From Pisolithus tinctorius (taxonomy: Eukaryota; Basidiomycota; Agaricomycetes; Boletales; Pisolithaceae), in contig JANFAH010000002.1 in the NCBI GenBank assembly GCA_024663395.1, positions 3,782,001 to 3,846,000 of the forward strand: a stretch of 64,000 nucleotides of DNA. The letters run 5' to 3'. Positions 1-10,535 of this stretch are shown piece after piece. Under the pieces are notes generated by a model. That model saw only the letters and a program-made list of their open reading frames with translations, did no database searches and was not told the DNA's origin. The position numbers and the translations under genes were made by a program. Position 1 is the stretch's first letter; each line of letters begins with the position of its first letter.

Positions 1-1221
1 CTGAATGCCACGACGAAGGTTGCTAGGATTGGTGTGTGGGTCCACCATATACTGACGATGCATGCCGAGTCTGCTGGTGAGACGATGGAAAATATCGTGG
101 CTCTGGAAGAACACGCACTGGAAGCAGGAGACAAGCCGAAGAGTCCCGCTACGCTATCCCCTTTCGCAGCAGACCAAGTGGTTGTGAAAGGGAAGTCAGA
201 TTTTGCAAGCACGATGAATGGAGACTTGTGGCATCAGGTTGCTTCTCGTCGAAAGAGCCATCACAGGTGGACACACCGTCGTCAGAACCTCTGAGGCAGC
301 TCCTGGGTCATTTGCAGGGGTCAACTGACGAACACAGGGTCTTTGTCTGATGTATCGTAGACCGTCGACGCCGTCTTATCCGCTGTCTTTCGCGGATTGT
401 TAAAGGAGAGCCCCTCGCTCTCGCGTACTCACTCGTCATCCGACTAATGAAGGGACGTGGGGTCACCCGGCTCATCGCACTAAGCACACCACAGCGGCAA
501 GCCGTCGTCATAGTCATGGCCACCTTTGCCAATCATCGAACACCGTGTGTAGGGAAGGTGACACCATTCACTGGACGATCGCTCGCGTACCTCTCTTGAA
601 CAATGGCAGCGACGAGTCCGTCGTTGGTTCTGTCAGCAATAGTCAGACTACACCTTGTGTATCGAGAACCACTTTGATGTTACAAGACCTTTCAAGGAGT
701 GAAAGCTTTCTACTCGTCAAGATGATTGACAATGACATGGAACCAGGCAAAATTGTGCTTGCATTCATCTTCAACCTTTACCAATGCCGGATAGCTTTAG
801 TTCAACCTCGTGTGTCGGAGCCACTAAAGCAAACCGGACCACAGAAAACTTACCAGTCCAAGAACGAACCAAGCGCATAGCATAACCACCAAACCAAAAA
901 AACACTGTCATTCCGGATCGTAAGAAGCGTTACGGGCTATGATGACAACAGTAACTCCTAGTATCCGAAGTTGGCAGCAGCACGAACGACATCAAAAAAA
1001 GAAGAGAAAAGGAAAGTGGGAGATATAGCGCAGTTAATGAAGCAGGGCAGAAGGTTACAGAGCCAACACCTCCAAGCCATACTCGTGTATCTGAAGCACC
1101 TAAAGTAAAATAGATGTAGCCTTGTGTGCAAGTAAATAAAATGTTGACGAAGAATGTCGATGCAAAGTTCCATCAACTGGTATCATCCTTTTATATGGCG
1201 ACTAATACCGCGGTACTCATC
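1..1221. other. Left-edge region, no supported gene
   Basis: A plus-strand frame is open from the first base of the window to a stop at 292-294. It could be the C-terminal tail of a gene starting outside the window, but it shows no recognisable domain and ends in a basic stretch. The rest, up to the end of the minus-strand GPI-protein gene at 1222, holds only short ORFs without family resemblance. I cannot support a gene here. Confidence 0.3.
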
Positions 1222-2228
1222 TCAAAGCAAGAGGGCGACCGCTGCGGCGCCAATAACACCGGCAACACCCAAGTTAGCAGCGTTGGCCATGGCCGCACCA
1301 GTGCTGGTGGTGGATGTTGACGTTGCGGCGGTGCCAGCAGATGTACCGCTCGCGCTGGAATATGTAAGATGACGTCATCAACAATCGAGTGCTCGTCCCC
1401 ACTCACCTAGAGGCTTTGGAAGAGCTGGGGGAGGTAGTTGTGGGACTGCTGCCACTGGCGGCACTCGTAGCAGCGGTAGGGCCAGCCGCAACTGAATTCA
1501 ATAGTTTTTTTTAAAAAAAAGCAATACCATTCGCCCAATTCTACTCACGGGAGGTAGTGTTCAAGCAGGACGTAGAAGCTAGAGGCAAGTTGAGTCCGGG
1601 TCGCAATACAAATTACTCGGTGAGTACTCACATCCACTGTTAATGGTGAACGGTGCAGACTGGGCGACCTGACCAGTATTGTCGCGGAGGGTAAGGCCAA
1701 TCGAAGTGCCTAGTCACAGAAGATCAGTGGTTACTTCAGAGAATGACCGTCCAAACACGAACCAGCTGCAATGTTTGCAACCCAGGTGACGGAAGTGCTA
1801 TTCTGTTGGCCAAGGTTCTCGAGGGCAGCACCGTTTGGAGTAGCACCAGGCAGAATGCTATTCGGGTGACCGAATGAGGAACGTCCATAAGTGACATAAA
1901 TGAGTTAAAACTCACCTCTGTACGAGACACGCGTGGTTGACGAGTCAGCTGAAGAGTAGGATACACCACGACATACCAAGAAGTAAGGGGCTGAGTTTCG
2001 TCGCGAGTGAGTTAGAGATAGAGAAGACACGCGACGGGTACTCACGAGTTCCACCGCTCCAGGTGATGAGAGTCGGTTCACACTCCACCACGTTGGCACT
2101 TGTTGGGGGGATCATAAGAACACGACGACGAGCATTTGGGACAACACTTACGGGGTGTTGATGGTGAGGGTCGACTGCGCGAGGGCAGCAGCGACGAAGA
2201 GGGCAACAGCAGCGAGCGTGGACTTCAT
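1222..2228 (-). CDS. GPI-anchored Ser/Thr-rich cell-wall protein, Kre9/Knh1 N-terminal type
   Basis: This is a secreted, probably GPI-anchored wall or surface protein. The chosen start (2226-2228) gives a clean signal peptide, MKSTLAAVALFVAAALAQ. An upstream in-frame Met would bury that peptide behind a charged stretch. The mature protein opens with TLTINTP, continues after an intron with ANVVECEPTLITWSGGT, and later has ILPGATPNGAALENLG and TSVTWVANIAAG. This layout is typical of the Kre9/Knh1-like N-terminal domain common in Agaricomycetes. A Ser/Thr/Ala-rich linker follows, then a hydrophobic tail (GVAGVIGAAAVALLL) ending at the stop, as expected for a GPI signal. There are at least five short introns. 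The exon around 1930-1990 is not fully resolved. Family placement is good; the molecular role is inferred. Confidence 0.8.
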
Positions 2229-2495
2229 TGTGGTCAGGGCTGAGAGCAACCAGGCGCTTGGAAGGAAGAAAAAGGCTGGCGGCGACGTGACCTCATTTCT
2301 GAATTTATTATGTCTCCGCCCCAATTTTATTTTTGGCCTCACACGACCAAATACAACACAACAACTCGGATAAATGTGACATACTGTACTGTACAGATGG
2401 GCTTGTGTACATACTATTAGTTATTAGAAGAAAGACATGATCGATTTACCCGTCACCGCAGCTGTCACCAGGCCAGGGTGCTGCGCAGACGTCAC

Positions 2496-3545
2496 TCACA
2501 TTTCCATCATGATCCCCTCGTCCTCTCTCACGACGTGCAGCGTAGTCGCAAGCCCAAAGTGGTCTGAGATCCAATCTCCGTAGTCCGTCTTTGCCCCGAC
2601 ACCAAACCTCTCCGGCTCCTCCACTGCAAATCCCCCCCTCGTCGTGAAGAGCACTTTGTCCAGCCTCCCGGGTGGATATTGTTCCCTGGGTTGGTATCCC
2701 CAAGTATATCCTTCCTCCTCGTCATCACCATGTTGCCATGCATCCATCAATCCTACATCCTCCGCAATACTCATATCCGACGGTCCAATGGCATTCATAT
2801 CCCCGGCAACCACCCCTCCACGAAGCTCATACTCCCGCAGCTTCTCCGAGATAAGCCCCAACTGCATGGGTCGCGCCGCAGCCCCCCTGGGCAGTGACTC
2901 TAAGTGCGTATTCGCGACCCGGACCGTCACTATGCCGTCGGAAAGCCGTGGCGAATGTGGCGGTGCCGGCACGCTCAGCTTCAAGTCCACAAATATTGCA
3001 TTCCTTGCCATCGTTGAGTTACTGAATTCGATCGCAAACGCGTTCGACACAGGTACCGTGCGTGACACCAGCGTAACCGTCCCGTACGTCGCCCCAGCCG
3101 GCCATTTGTCTGTAGATGTGGGCACGACGAGAAAGTATCGTTGCACCCACTCGTTCGTGAGGATCATCGTGAATGAGCCCACACATACTTCCTGAAGCAA
3201 GATACAGCAGGGATCTGGACGCTCGGCTGGCGTCTGGCATCTGAGTACCTGCTGCTGGAGGTACAGCAGCGCGGCCATCAGTCGTTTTTTGGGGCCCTTC
3301 GTCTGGAAATCTACGTTCCAGCTCACGAGCCGTACCCATGTAGGCAATGGCTCTCTTATCCCACGAGCGCAATTGGTGGTCTGTATCCAACGCCCTTCCC
3401 GCGCTGAAAACCGTGCTGCACGAAGTGGTCGAGGAACGTCTGCCCTTCCTCTCATCGGTATGGGCATCGGTGGAGGCGACGATTCTGCGTCAGAATCTGT
3501 AGGAGGAGATGGGATGAAGGATTCGTCGATATCGGAACCGTCCAT
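2496..3545 (-). CDS. Endonuclease/exonuclease/phosphatase family protein, TDP2-like
   Basis: This single-exon 349-residue protein has the complete motif order of the Mg-dependent EEP superfamily: VSWN (Asn77), LLQEV (Glu119), NTHLES (about 212-217), GDMN (Asp249, Asn251), RLDKVLF (about 294-300) and SDHFGL (Asp328, His329). The sequence around LQEV, THLES and SDHFGL most resembles tyrosyl-DNA phosphodiesterase 2, which removes 5'-phosphotyrosyl adducts left by topoisomerase II. The first ~65 residues are acidic and Pro-rich, probably disordered, and may act in targeting. All catalytic residues are present. Another EEP phosphodiesterase specificity cannot be excluded without a phylogeny. Confidence 0.85.
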   Translation of the reverse strand: MDGSDIDESFIPSPPTDSDAESSPPPMPIPMRGRADVPRPLRAARFSAREGRWIQTTNCARGIREPLPTWVRLVSWNVDFQTKGPKKRLMAALLYLQQQVLRCQTPAERPDPCCILLQEVCVGSFTMILTNEWVQRYFLVVPTSTDKWPAGATYGTVTLVSRTVPVSNAFAIEFSNSTMARNAIFVDLKLSVPAPPHSPRLSDGIVTVRVANTHLESLPRGAAARPMQLGLISEKLREYELRGGVVAGDMNAIGPSDMSIAEDVGLMDAWQHGDDEEEGYTWGYQPREQYPPGRLDKVLFTTRGGFAVEEPERFGVGAKTDYGDWISDHFGLATTLHVVREDEGIMMEM

Positions 3546-3953
3546 GGTGGTCTGTTTGGGCCCAGTTGAAACTATCGATACGGGTCTTGCGGAGCCCAGG
3601 ATCTTAAATCACTACTGCATGTGTGGAAGAATAAACCGTTTCGGTTATGTGGAAGAGCGATCCCCGATTATCGGCACCTGACCCGTCCTCGAGGCCATCC
3701 GCGTGTCTCGTGTCTCGATTCCACCAAAATCAATTTAGCATGGCGTTGGCAAGCAATGATCGGGTTAATAATGCCTTCTCTCCCGCGTGTCTGCAACGTG
3801 TCATTGGAGACTTGCTGTACTAGTGGGTGGGCGTTCGTGGCACTAGGAACATTCCACAGCATAGGTAGAAACAGATGTCCGTCCTTCTAGTGCCGTAGTA
3901 CCACAATCCACAATAAGATGGTTCTAGCATATGCATTTACTCCTACAGGGAAC
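3546..3953. other. Intergenic, nothing recognised
   Basis: This stretch lies between the start of the TDP2-like gene and the end of the PDI gene, both on the minus strand. It should hold the TDP2-like promoter and the PDI 3' region. I see no conserved ORF or RNA gene. Confidence 0.6.
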
Positions 3954-5700
3954 TCAAAGCTCAGCAGTAGCTCTTCCAAAACCGTTCACCTCCTCTTCTT
4001 CAGCTTCCTCCAACTTTTGAGAGACGAACGCCTTCAAAATATTGAGTTTGATCTTAATCTCGTCCAATTTAGCAGAGGCCAGTGTGCGCTTGTTCAAAAT
4101 CGACGCGAGACTAAGAAAGGCAAAGGTGTTGGTAACTTCCTCGAAGACCCACAGATCTGACATACCGCTTGGATTCCTTATCGATGTAGGTTTCACTGTC
4201 CTTGACAATTTTTTCCATCACACGGGCGTAGTATTGAGATGCGGACCCCAGACCCTCTGACAAGGCAACGGCCTCCTTGCGGACTGCATCCCTTGCATTG
4301 CCTGCTGCTGTCAAGAACTTTTGAGCAAGGGCGTCCAACTCAGCCAGACGGCCAGCCTACACGATATATTAATAGATACCCAGAAGAATGCACGATGTTT
4401 AACAATACCTGATCGTTGAGGCCACCACCAACGGCTCTGTTTGTGCCACACTTCTCATTGAGGAAGTTGACAAAAGCTTCTTCAGTGCGAGCACCATTGT
4501 AGTCTTCCACCTCCTTGCCACCCCGAGGGAAGAACTTTATGGTAGGGTACGAGGCAACGCCATACTGAGCAGCGAGCTCTTTGTTCAACGCGGCATCGGC
4601 ATCGATGTTAGCAACAATACACTGATATACGTGTTTGAGTAAGGTTCTTCCTAGCCAAAAACACCAAACGAAATTTAAACCTACGTTACTTTCCGGCTTG
4701 AAGGCTTGCGCAACTGTGAAGGGCCTCAGCACAGACTAAATGTAATCGAGTCGCGATATCTGACCTTGTTCGTAAATCGGTTTGAGGTTCTTGCAGTGTC
4801 CGCACCAAGGAGCCTAACGGAAAGATAATTATAACGCGTCAAATGCCAAGTAATTGCCATGCCTACCGTGAATGTTACGAGTACGTCCTTCGTATCGTCC
4901 TACAATAAACATTATCATATGCTCAACACGCAGCACAGAAATGGGATCACCAATGCGACGTCATTGAATGTGTGAGCATCCAGGATCAGAGTTTCCGGTG
5001 GAGGAGGGGGCTTGATATTCGACTTGACACCAGCCTTTTTAGAAACGCTACGTGATAGGTGAGTATCTCGAGGCGCAGACAGCCACAGATTGCGCACAAA
5101 GTAGCCAACGCATCGAGGTCTCGACCTCCTTCGTAAGCCTCGGCATTTCCCTTCTCGTCAAACCATTTGAGTGCTGAGGGAAACAGGATGTTGGCGCGTC
5201 ACGTATGAAATTGGTACATGTGACTTACTTGGATAGCCTGAGACACCGTACTTTTCACCTAGCGGACGACCGGCACCGTCGGCATCGACTTTGGCAATAA
5301 CGACCTTATCTTTTGCATGCGAAAATGCATCTCCAAGCTGCTCATACGTTGGCGCGAGATTCTGGCATGCCCAGGTTAGGGGGGTAAAAGAAAAAAAAAA
5401 TAACGGAACAGGAAATGAACTTACTTTGCAATGTCCACTGTGATGAAAGAGAAATGCAGTCAGACGAGAGAAGGTTCAGTGAAGAAACACCTACCACCAA
5501 GGTGCAAAGCTGAAGTACACGAAAAACCATCAAAACAAGCTACGCGCAAACAAATGTCTGCACACTTACAACTCCACGAGACCTGGTTTACCCTTACCAA
5601 TGATCGCGTCGAAATTGTCTGGTCCAAGGTCGACGACGTTGGACGCAACCACGACGGCCAGTAGACTGGACAGAAATAGCGGGCGAGAAAACCTCATCAT
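3954..5700 (-). CDS. Protein disulfide isomerase with two thioredoxin domains and ERp29-like C-terminal domain
   Basis: This ER oxidoreductase forms and isomerises disulfides. It starts at 5698-5700 (MMRFSRPLFLSSLLAVVVAS, a signal peptide). The first thioredoxin domain carries FFAPWCGHCK and the second APWCGHCKNLKPIYEQ; both have the cis-Pro SGYPT/ASYPT region. The C-terminal helical part (AGRLAELDALAQKFL onward) matches the ERp29 C-terminal or D domain, giving the architecture of fungal ERp38/TigA-type PDIs. The first CGHC site is assembled from two micro-exons (15 nt at 5495-5509, 13 nt at 5425-5437). The protein ends RATAEL with no canonical HDEL/KDEL. The gene is divergent from the WD40 gene at 6064. 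At least seven introns are inferred from GT-AG and frame. Confidence 0.9.
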
Positions 5701-6063
5701 AGCAAGACAACTAGTGACGAGGTGGGGTTTGGCTACGTAGTCTGACGTGGAGCTTGTATGTAGCCAGTCTCCGGCTTAGTCAGCAAACTCTATTCCCGGT
5801 CCGACGGCCCGCTCGCGATCACAAAGCGTCAAGAGCGAGTGGAGGACGTGATAGTGTCCTGCAGGGGGCTTGTCCTTGCTGTCGTGGGTCACTCAGAAGA
5901 TTCGTCAGCTCTACTCAGATCACAGGCAAGTGTAGTCTAAGCAGCACAGCTACTGAATTCTAGATCTGAGTAATCAGCTCTCTCGGAACCGATAAAAAGT
6001 CTCAAAAGTCTCGGTGTCGTCTTCGACCCTCACAGACCATTCAAAAATCACTCTTTTGACCCT
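5701..6063. promoter_or_regulatory. Bidirectional promoter region, PDI and Sqt1/AAMP
   Basis: This 363-bp region separates the divergent starts of the PDI gene (minus) and the WD40 gene (plus). It must carry both core promoters. No clear TATA box or ER-stress element was picked out by eye. Confidence 0.5.
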
Positions 6064-7523
6064 ATGACGACTGAAGAAGAAGCGATCGAAGAAAGAGAGG
6101 AATTCGAGTTTATCGATCCTAACGACATCCTCGCTGAATTGCCAGACGATGGAGACATACCCATGGACGAAGACGAGGATGGAGAGGAGGAAGAGAAGGA
6201 CGGCGTAGGGGAGTTACCCTCGCGTGAACAAAGCGAAAGCTTGGTCAGTAGTTTTCGGGAACATCAAGGGTCCGTATTCGCAGTCTCCTGCCACCCTACA
6301 CAACCCCTAGCAGCTTCTGGAGGCGAGGACGATCTAGGATATATCTGGGATATCACAGACGGAGAAACGATCGTGAAGCTTACAGGTCACACGGATAGTG
6401 TGACGAGCACGACGTTCAGTCGTGATGGGGAGATGATCGCTACTGGGGGGATGGATGGGAAGGTCAGGATATGGCGCCGGCATGGAAAGGAGAACTACAG
6501 AACTTGGGAGTTCTTGACTGAACTTCAAGGACCGGACGAAGTCATGGTGACTGCCCCTTACACAATAAATGTCCCGTTCTCAATGTCCCTGCACACAGTG
6601 GCTCCGGTGGCATCCCAAGGGGACTGTCCTACTCGCGGGATCTAATGATTCTACCGTTTGGTTATGGCAACGTAAGACACCCGTCCAACTTTCTCGTGAT
6701 GAACCTGACGGTGGATACCAGTGCCATCCGGAAACACGATGCAGGTTTTCTCTGGCCACACGGGACCTGTCCAATGCGGTGAATTTACACCGGATGGTAA
6801 CTTCCCACTTTGCGCTGGGCGTACGTTATGCATTGCTTACTTTTTTTTTTCATTCGGCAGGTAAAAGGATCGTAACAGCATGTGCAGATGGACTTCTCAT
6901 CCTCTGGGACCCGAGATCTACGGCACCAATTTTCAAACTTGGGCCTAGCAATGCCCGTTTCGATATGGGAGGAATAACATCTGTAGCAGTCAACCCTTCG
7001 TCAACGTTGGCAGCAGTGGGCGGAGAGTCAGGGGGCATCCGTGTTGTAAGCCTCAGCAAGGGTGAAATAGTTGGCACACCCGGAGGTCACACAGATGGTC
7101 AAAGCGTGGAAGCCTTAAGTTTCGTGGAGCCGACAGGGATATCAGGAGGAGCAGGTCTGGCCGTGAGCGGTGGCGCGGATGGCAAGGCTTACATATGGGA
7201 CCTTAACACGATGCGTGCGCGTGCGACGCTAGACCATGGAGAGGAGGTGGGTGTACATTTGCATAGCATATTTCTCACAAACTTAGTTATCGTCGCAGAC
7301 GATCACAGCCGCGCTGTCCCATCCAGTGCCGAGGAGTCACCTTGTCACCACAGGCTCAGCGGACGGAACTCTCAAAACCTGGGATGCCAGAACTGGCACG
7401 TTACTGACTGTCCATAAGGGTCACGTGGGCGCCGTTTTCAGTGCGTCTCTAGGTTTGGAGGGGTCAGTTGTTGTCAGTGCTGGGGACGATGGATCTTGCT
7501 ACGTGTTTACGATAGACCAGTGA
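6064..7523 (+). CDS. SQT1: WD40 protein of the Sqt1/AAMP family (ribosomal protein uL16 chaperone)
   Basis: The protein opens with a very acidic tail (EEEAIEEREEFEFIDPNDIL, then DEDEDGEEEEKD), followed by about seven WD40 repeats, e.g. GHTDSVTSTTFS..IATGGMDGKVRIW, WHPKGTVLLAGSNDSTVWLW, FSGHTGPVQCGEFTPDG and GSADGTLKTWDARTG. Acidic N-terminus plus this repeat set is characteristic of yeast Sqt1 and animal AAMP. Sqt1 binds nascent Rpl10/uL16 and escorts it to the 60S subunit. Exons fitted by frame are 6064-6546, 6599-6671, 6722-6796, 6861-7246 and 7299-7523; each junction restores a WD repeat. The stop is 7521-7523. Nothing looks broken. Confidence 0.88.
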
Positions 7524-7771
7524 CTGTCGTCCACATATGAATTGACCCCTATATATGGCCTGTGCTAAGAAAGGAAGCTGTGCACTTTGTGACATAAAAG
7601 TCTACTCCTAAGGGGATCGCGCAGCTCACCGTTAGCACTCGTCATCCCCCCAGACCTCATTCTCACATCGAAGTCCAAGAGACCGCCAGCCGGAGCTTGC
7701 TTCACCCAGTGTCGCCAGTGTCATCGACTCTGCGACGTGATCGTATCGCTTGAAACCAGATCTCTGGCACT

Positions 7772-8933
7772 ATGTACGCCGCCAACCATTACGGGCCCAA
7801 AAGTCCCAGCAATCCAGCTCAATTCTCCAACAATCCATTCCTCGACGATCCCTCCAACCCGTACACCCGCTATCCAGATATCACAAGTCCAAGTTCCCTA
7901 CAGTCTCCGCCACCGCAGATTCAAGTAGGATACAGCGGAACGGAGTATGCTGACAGCACCCAGTATCAGGCTCAACAATACCCGTACTGGCAGCAGCAGC
8001 AATATTCCGGACAGTATCCAGGGCAGTCGCCCCAGTTCCAGAATCAGAGCCAGTTTGCTTCAGCATCATATACCCCGCAATACATTAATACGCCACAGTA
8101 AGTTTTGTTCATTTATTCTGGGCCATCTCACGTATCCGCACGAATAGTCAATTCATATCGACAACAGGAGCTGGATTCCAGCCACAGCCAACAAGTCCAT
8201 TCGGGCAGCAGACGGGTTCACAGCAATACGGGTACACCGATGGCGGCCAGCAGTACTCCAACCAAGGCTACCCGCAACAGTTTACGAGTAGTCCATCGTA
8301 TCTATCGGAATTCGATCCGTACGCCCAACAACAGCCGGCGTCACCCAATCGTTCCCAGTTGAGTGGGTCTTCCTCGGGAGGAGGAAGCAAGGGGCCTCGA
8401 GGAGAACAGCACCCGCGTGACTTCCTCCGGTCTCATAAGGCCGACCTCGAGGCCTGGGACCCATATGCATGGAAGCAGCTGATCAATGCGTGCGAGGCCC
8501 TGAAGGATGCCTGGATTTTCCGGAAACAGCATGCCGAAAGCACGGTACGACAGTACGGTGGTGGTTCTTCCGGCTTCTTCGGGGGTGCGCCTCAGGGATA
8601 TGGATACAATAATAATTCCCATATTGAAGGTTGGAAGCAGGTTAGGATCGCCTTTTCTCTTCTTTCCGGAATTCTTTTGCTCACTGGCGGTAGGCAATGA
8701 AAGAAGCAGAGTCGAATGTTGGTAAGCAGACCATTTCCTATTGTCATTGATATGACAGAGTGATTTACTTGAACCCATACTACCCAGATACCGCTGCTGC
8801 GTCAGTCTTCCAACTGCAGGAAGTATATAGCAGTTACAGGCAATCGGGGGATGTTTACAGCAAGCGGCGCGTCCGTGAGGCTACTAACGCTGCCTTAACC
8901 GGATTGCCTGACTGGCCCGGTCCGTTGAGTTAG
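7772..8933 (+). CDS. Conserved-looking Gln/Pro-rich hypothetical protein
   Basis: I do not recognise a named family. The first ~210 residues are low-complexity, rich in Q, P, S, Y and N (YPYWQQQQYSGQYPGQ), likely disordered. The C-terminal ~150 residues are ordered in character: HPRDFLRSHKADLEAWDPYAWKQ, then LINACEALKDAW, and after two introns QLQEVYSSYRQSGDVYSKRR, ending WPGPLS. Exons fitted by frame are 7772-8097, 8148-8640, 8694-8721 and 8788-8933; the 28-nt third exon keeps the frame. A disordered Q-rich arm on a compact helical domain would suit an adaptor or RNA/transcription-related protein, but that is a guess. Confidence 0.7.
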
Positions 8934-9812
8934 ACTCGTATGTTTTGTGTTCGGTTTACTGGGATGTGCAGTACGCACTGGGTTTTTTTTTCGATGTTAG
9001 TTGCACTCAATGTTAGAGTAATGGATAGAACAACTTGAGCATCGTGCAGCTACCGTATAATGTCTGCGCCAGTTACTGATGCATGCAGGTCACAACAGCT
9101 TGTACCTCCTATAGCGGTAGGATTCGGATTACAGAGTTTGCGGAGCGCCATCATCCTGTCGACTTGACGTTGGCGTTGGGAGAAGCAACGATTCCTACGA
9201 AAGTAGAATCGAGGGTTCTATTGTGTTGTGTCCACTAGTCCGATGGATGAGTGGAAGTTGTGTCAAGTTCACGTAGCGGGAAAATGGAAGTCCCTGAACG
9301 ACGATGACAAAGTAATCTCCCAGGCAACTCCCAAGTCACATGCATTGGAAGATTTGTCGATGGAGGAAAAATTTGAAACGAAGGTCCCCACAGTCACTGT
9401 GCTAATGAGTTGGATTATTTTCAGAGAAACCCCAGAACTATATTAGATACGGGCTCCAAGTCTTGGTTTCAGATTGTTGTCATCAATCATTATAATGCCA
9501 ATTTGCGTCATCTTTCCATGTGGACACGTCATTTCACCCACCAGAAGTTACCCCACTACGGGGGTGTTATGACAAGGGAGAGGTATTCTTGGAGTAGCGG
9601 AGAATTACTGGACAGCCCACTCGTTCTTACAAGGGATTTAGCAGTACATGATGGGTCAGAGTGCATCATCGGGGGAGTATGATATCATCGGGCGTGTTGC
9701 GCCCCGCTCTGTGGGACTCACGGTGTTTCACTTGTGCCAGGCACCCAAGAGGACTATATAAACCCCCAGGCTTTAAGACACTGCTAAATCAACAGAATTT
9801 AACACAACAAAC
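8934..9812. other. Intergenic; start of duplicated segment and CipC-like promoter
   Basis: There is no convincing gene. The last ~380 bp (from about 9434) are the upstream part of duplicated unit 1. They resemble 12843-13141, with strong similarity from about 9650 (AGTATGATATCATCGG, then CGCCCCGCTCTGTGG) through the TATA box. Confidence 0.55.
9755..9762 (+). promoter_or_regulatory. TATA box of CipC-like gene copy 1
   Basis: TATATAAA lies 58 bp upstream of the ATG at 9813, inside GGACTATATAAACCCCCAGG. The same block precedes copy 2 at 13061, so it is conserved between the duplicates. Confidence 0.6.
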
Positions 9813-10297
9813 ATGTGGTTCACAGAAAATTCAGCAGAAGCAGCCGCACACAAGCAGTTGAGTGGGGGTAGCCACACAGCTAAGCTCTCTCACGAGCTCA
9901 TCGCCGCCGCTGCGTCGTACGAGGTATGGGGCAACACGATAGACAGCGTTCGGTTAACCACATCCATCACAGGCAGCAAAGGCCTACGAGCACCACGTTG
10001 CAAAGAACGGTAAACCAGTCAACCATCAGAAGGCAGTCGAGCTCTTGTATGTTGTTTGATACCTGAACCCTGTTCCCCTCTAATCTACAACATGTAGGGC
10101 GGCTCTGACTGGCGGGTTCATTGACCGAATCGCCGAGACCAAAGGGATGGATGAGGTCGACAAACAACGCGCTAAACACGAAGGTTAGTTTTCATTCCTT
10201 TCGTTCCTCCAACGCATGTGCTCATCCAGCTGTGAAGCGCACAAACGTGCTCAGGAAGCTCTGGCTCAGCACGGAGAATTTTGAGTCGTTGTATTAG
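9813..10297 (+). CDS. CipC-like DUF3759 protein, copy 1, with altered C-terminus
   Basis: This small protein belongs to the concanamycin-induced protein C family (DUF3759), often linked to stress or wood-degradation responses in fungi; its biochemical role is unknown. It begins MWFTENSAEAAAHKQLSGG, has the family core KLSHELIAAAASYE..AYEHHVAKNGKPVNHQKA, then GFIDRIAETKGMDEVDKQRAKHE. Exons are 9813-9923, 9973-10046, 10098-10183 and 10230 onward. The last acceptor present in copy 2 (GCTCAG) reads GCTCAT here. Using the next AG shifts the frame and replaces the family-like tail with KRTNVLRKLWLSTENFESLY, stopping at 10295-10297. The family frame would stop at 10282-10284. It is expressed or decaying, not decidable here. 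Confidence 0.75.
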
Positions 10298-10535
10298 TGG
10301 TGTACTCGATACCGCTCGACTGCGTCTGTAGCAATAGGAAAGAAATATCGTGTTAGTATCACAGACCGAGAATATTTGACCCTACTGTAAATAACGCGAA
10401 TGTAGAATGCTTGGTGTCCCTTTGCATAACCGCTGTGAGACAAGGACTGTCTCGTGAAATAGCTCGAAAGGCCACTTCAAGAGGGATCTGCCTGCTGACT
10501 GTGCGTCTGATTGTGTGAAGGCAACGCGCCAGGCA
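10298..10535. other. Convergent 3' region of unit 1
   Basis: A short 3'-to-3' spacer between the CipC-like gene and the RNase H2A pseudogene. It corresponds to 13614-13851 in unit 2 with scattered substitutions. Confidence 0.5.

Noticed and set aside
545..880. 111-residue plus-strand ORF
   Set aside because: It has no ATG, no domain, no intron signals and no family likeness.
2644..3195. 183-residue plus-strand ORF
   Set aside because: It is antisense to the TDP2-like gene, whose EEP motifs are all on the minus strand.
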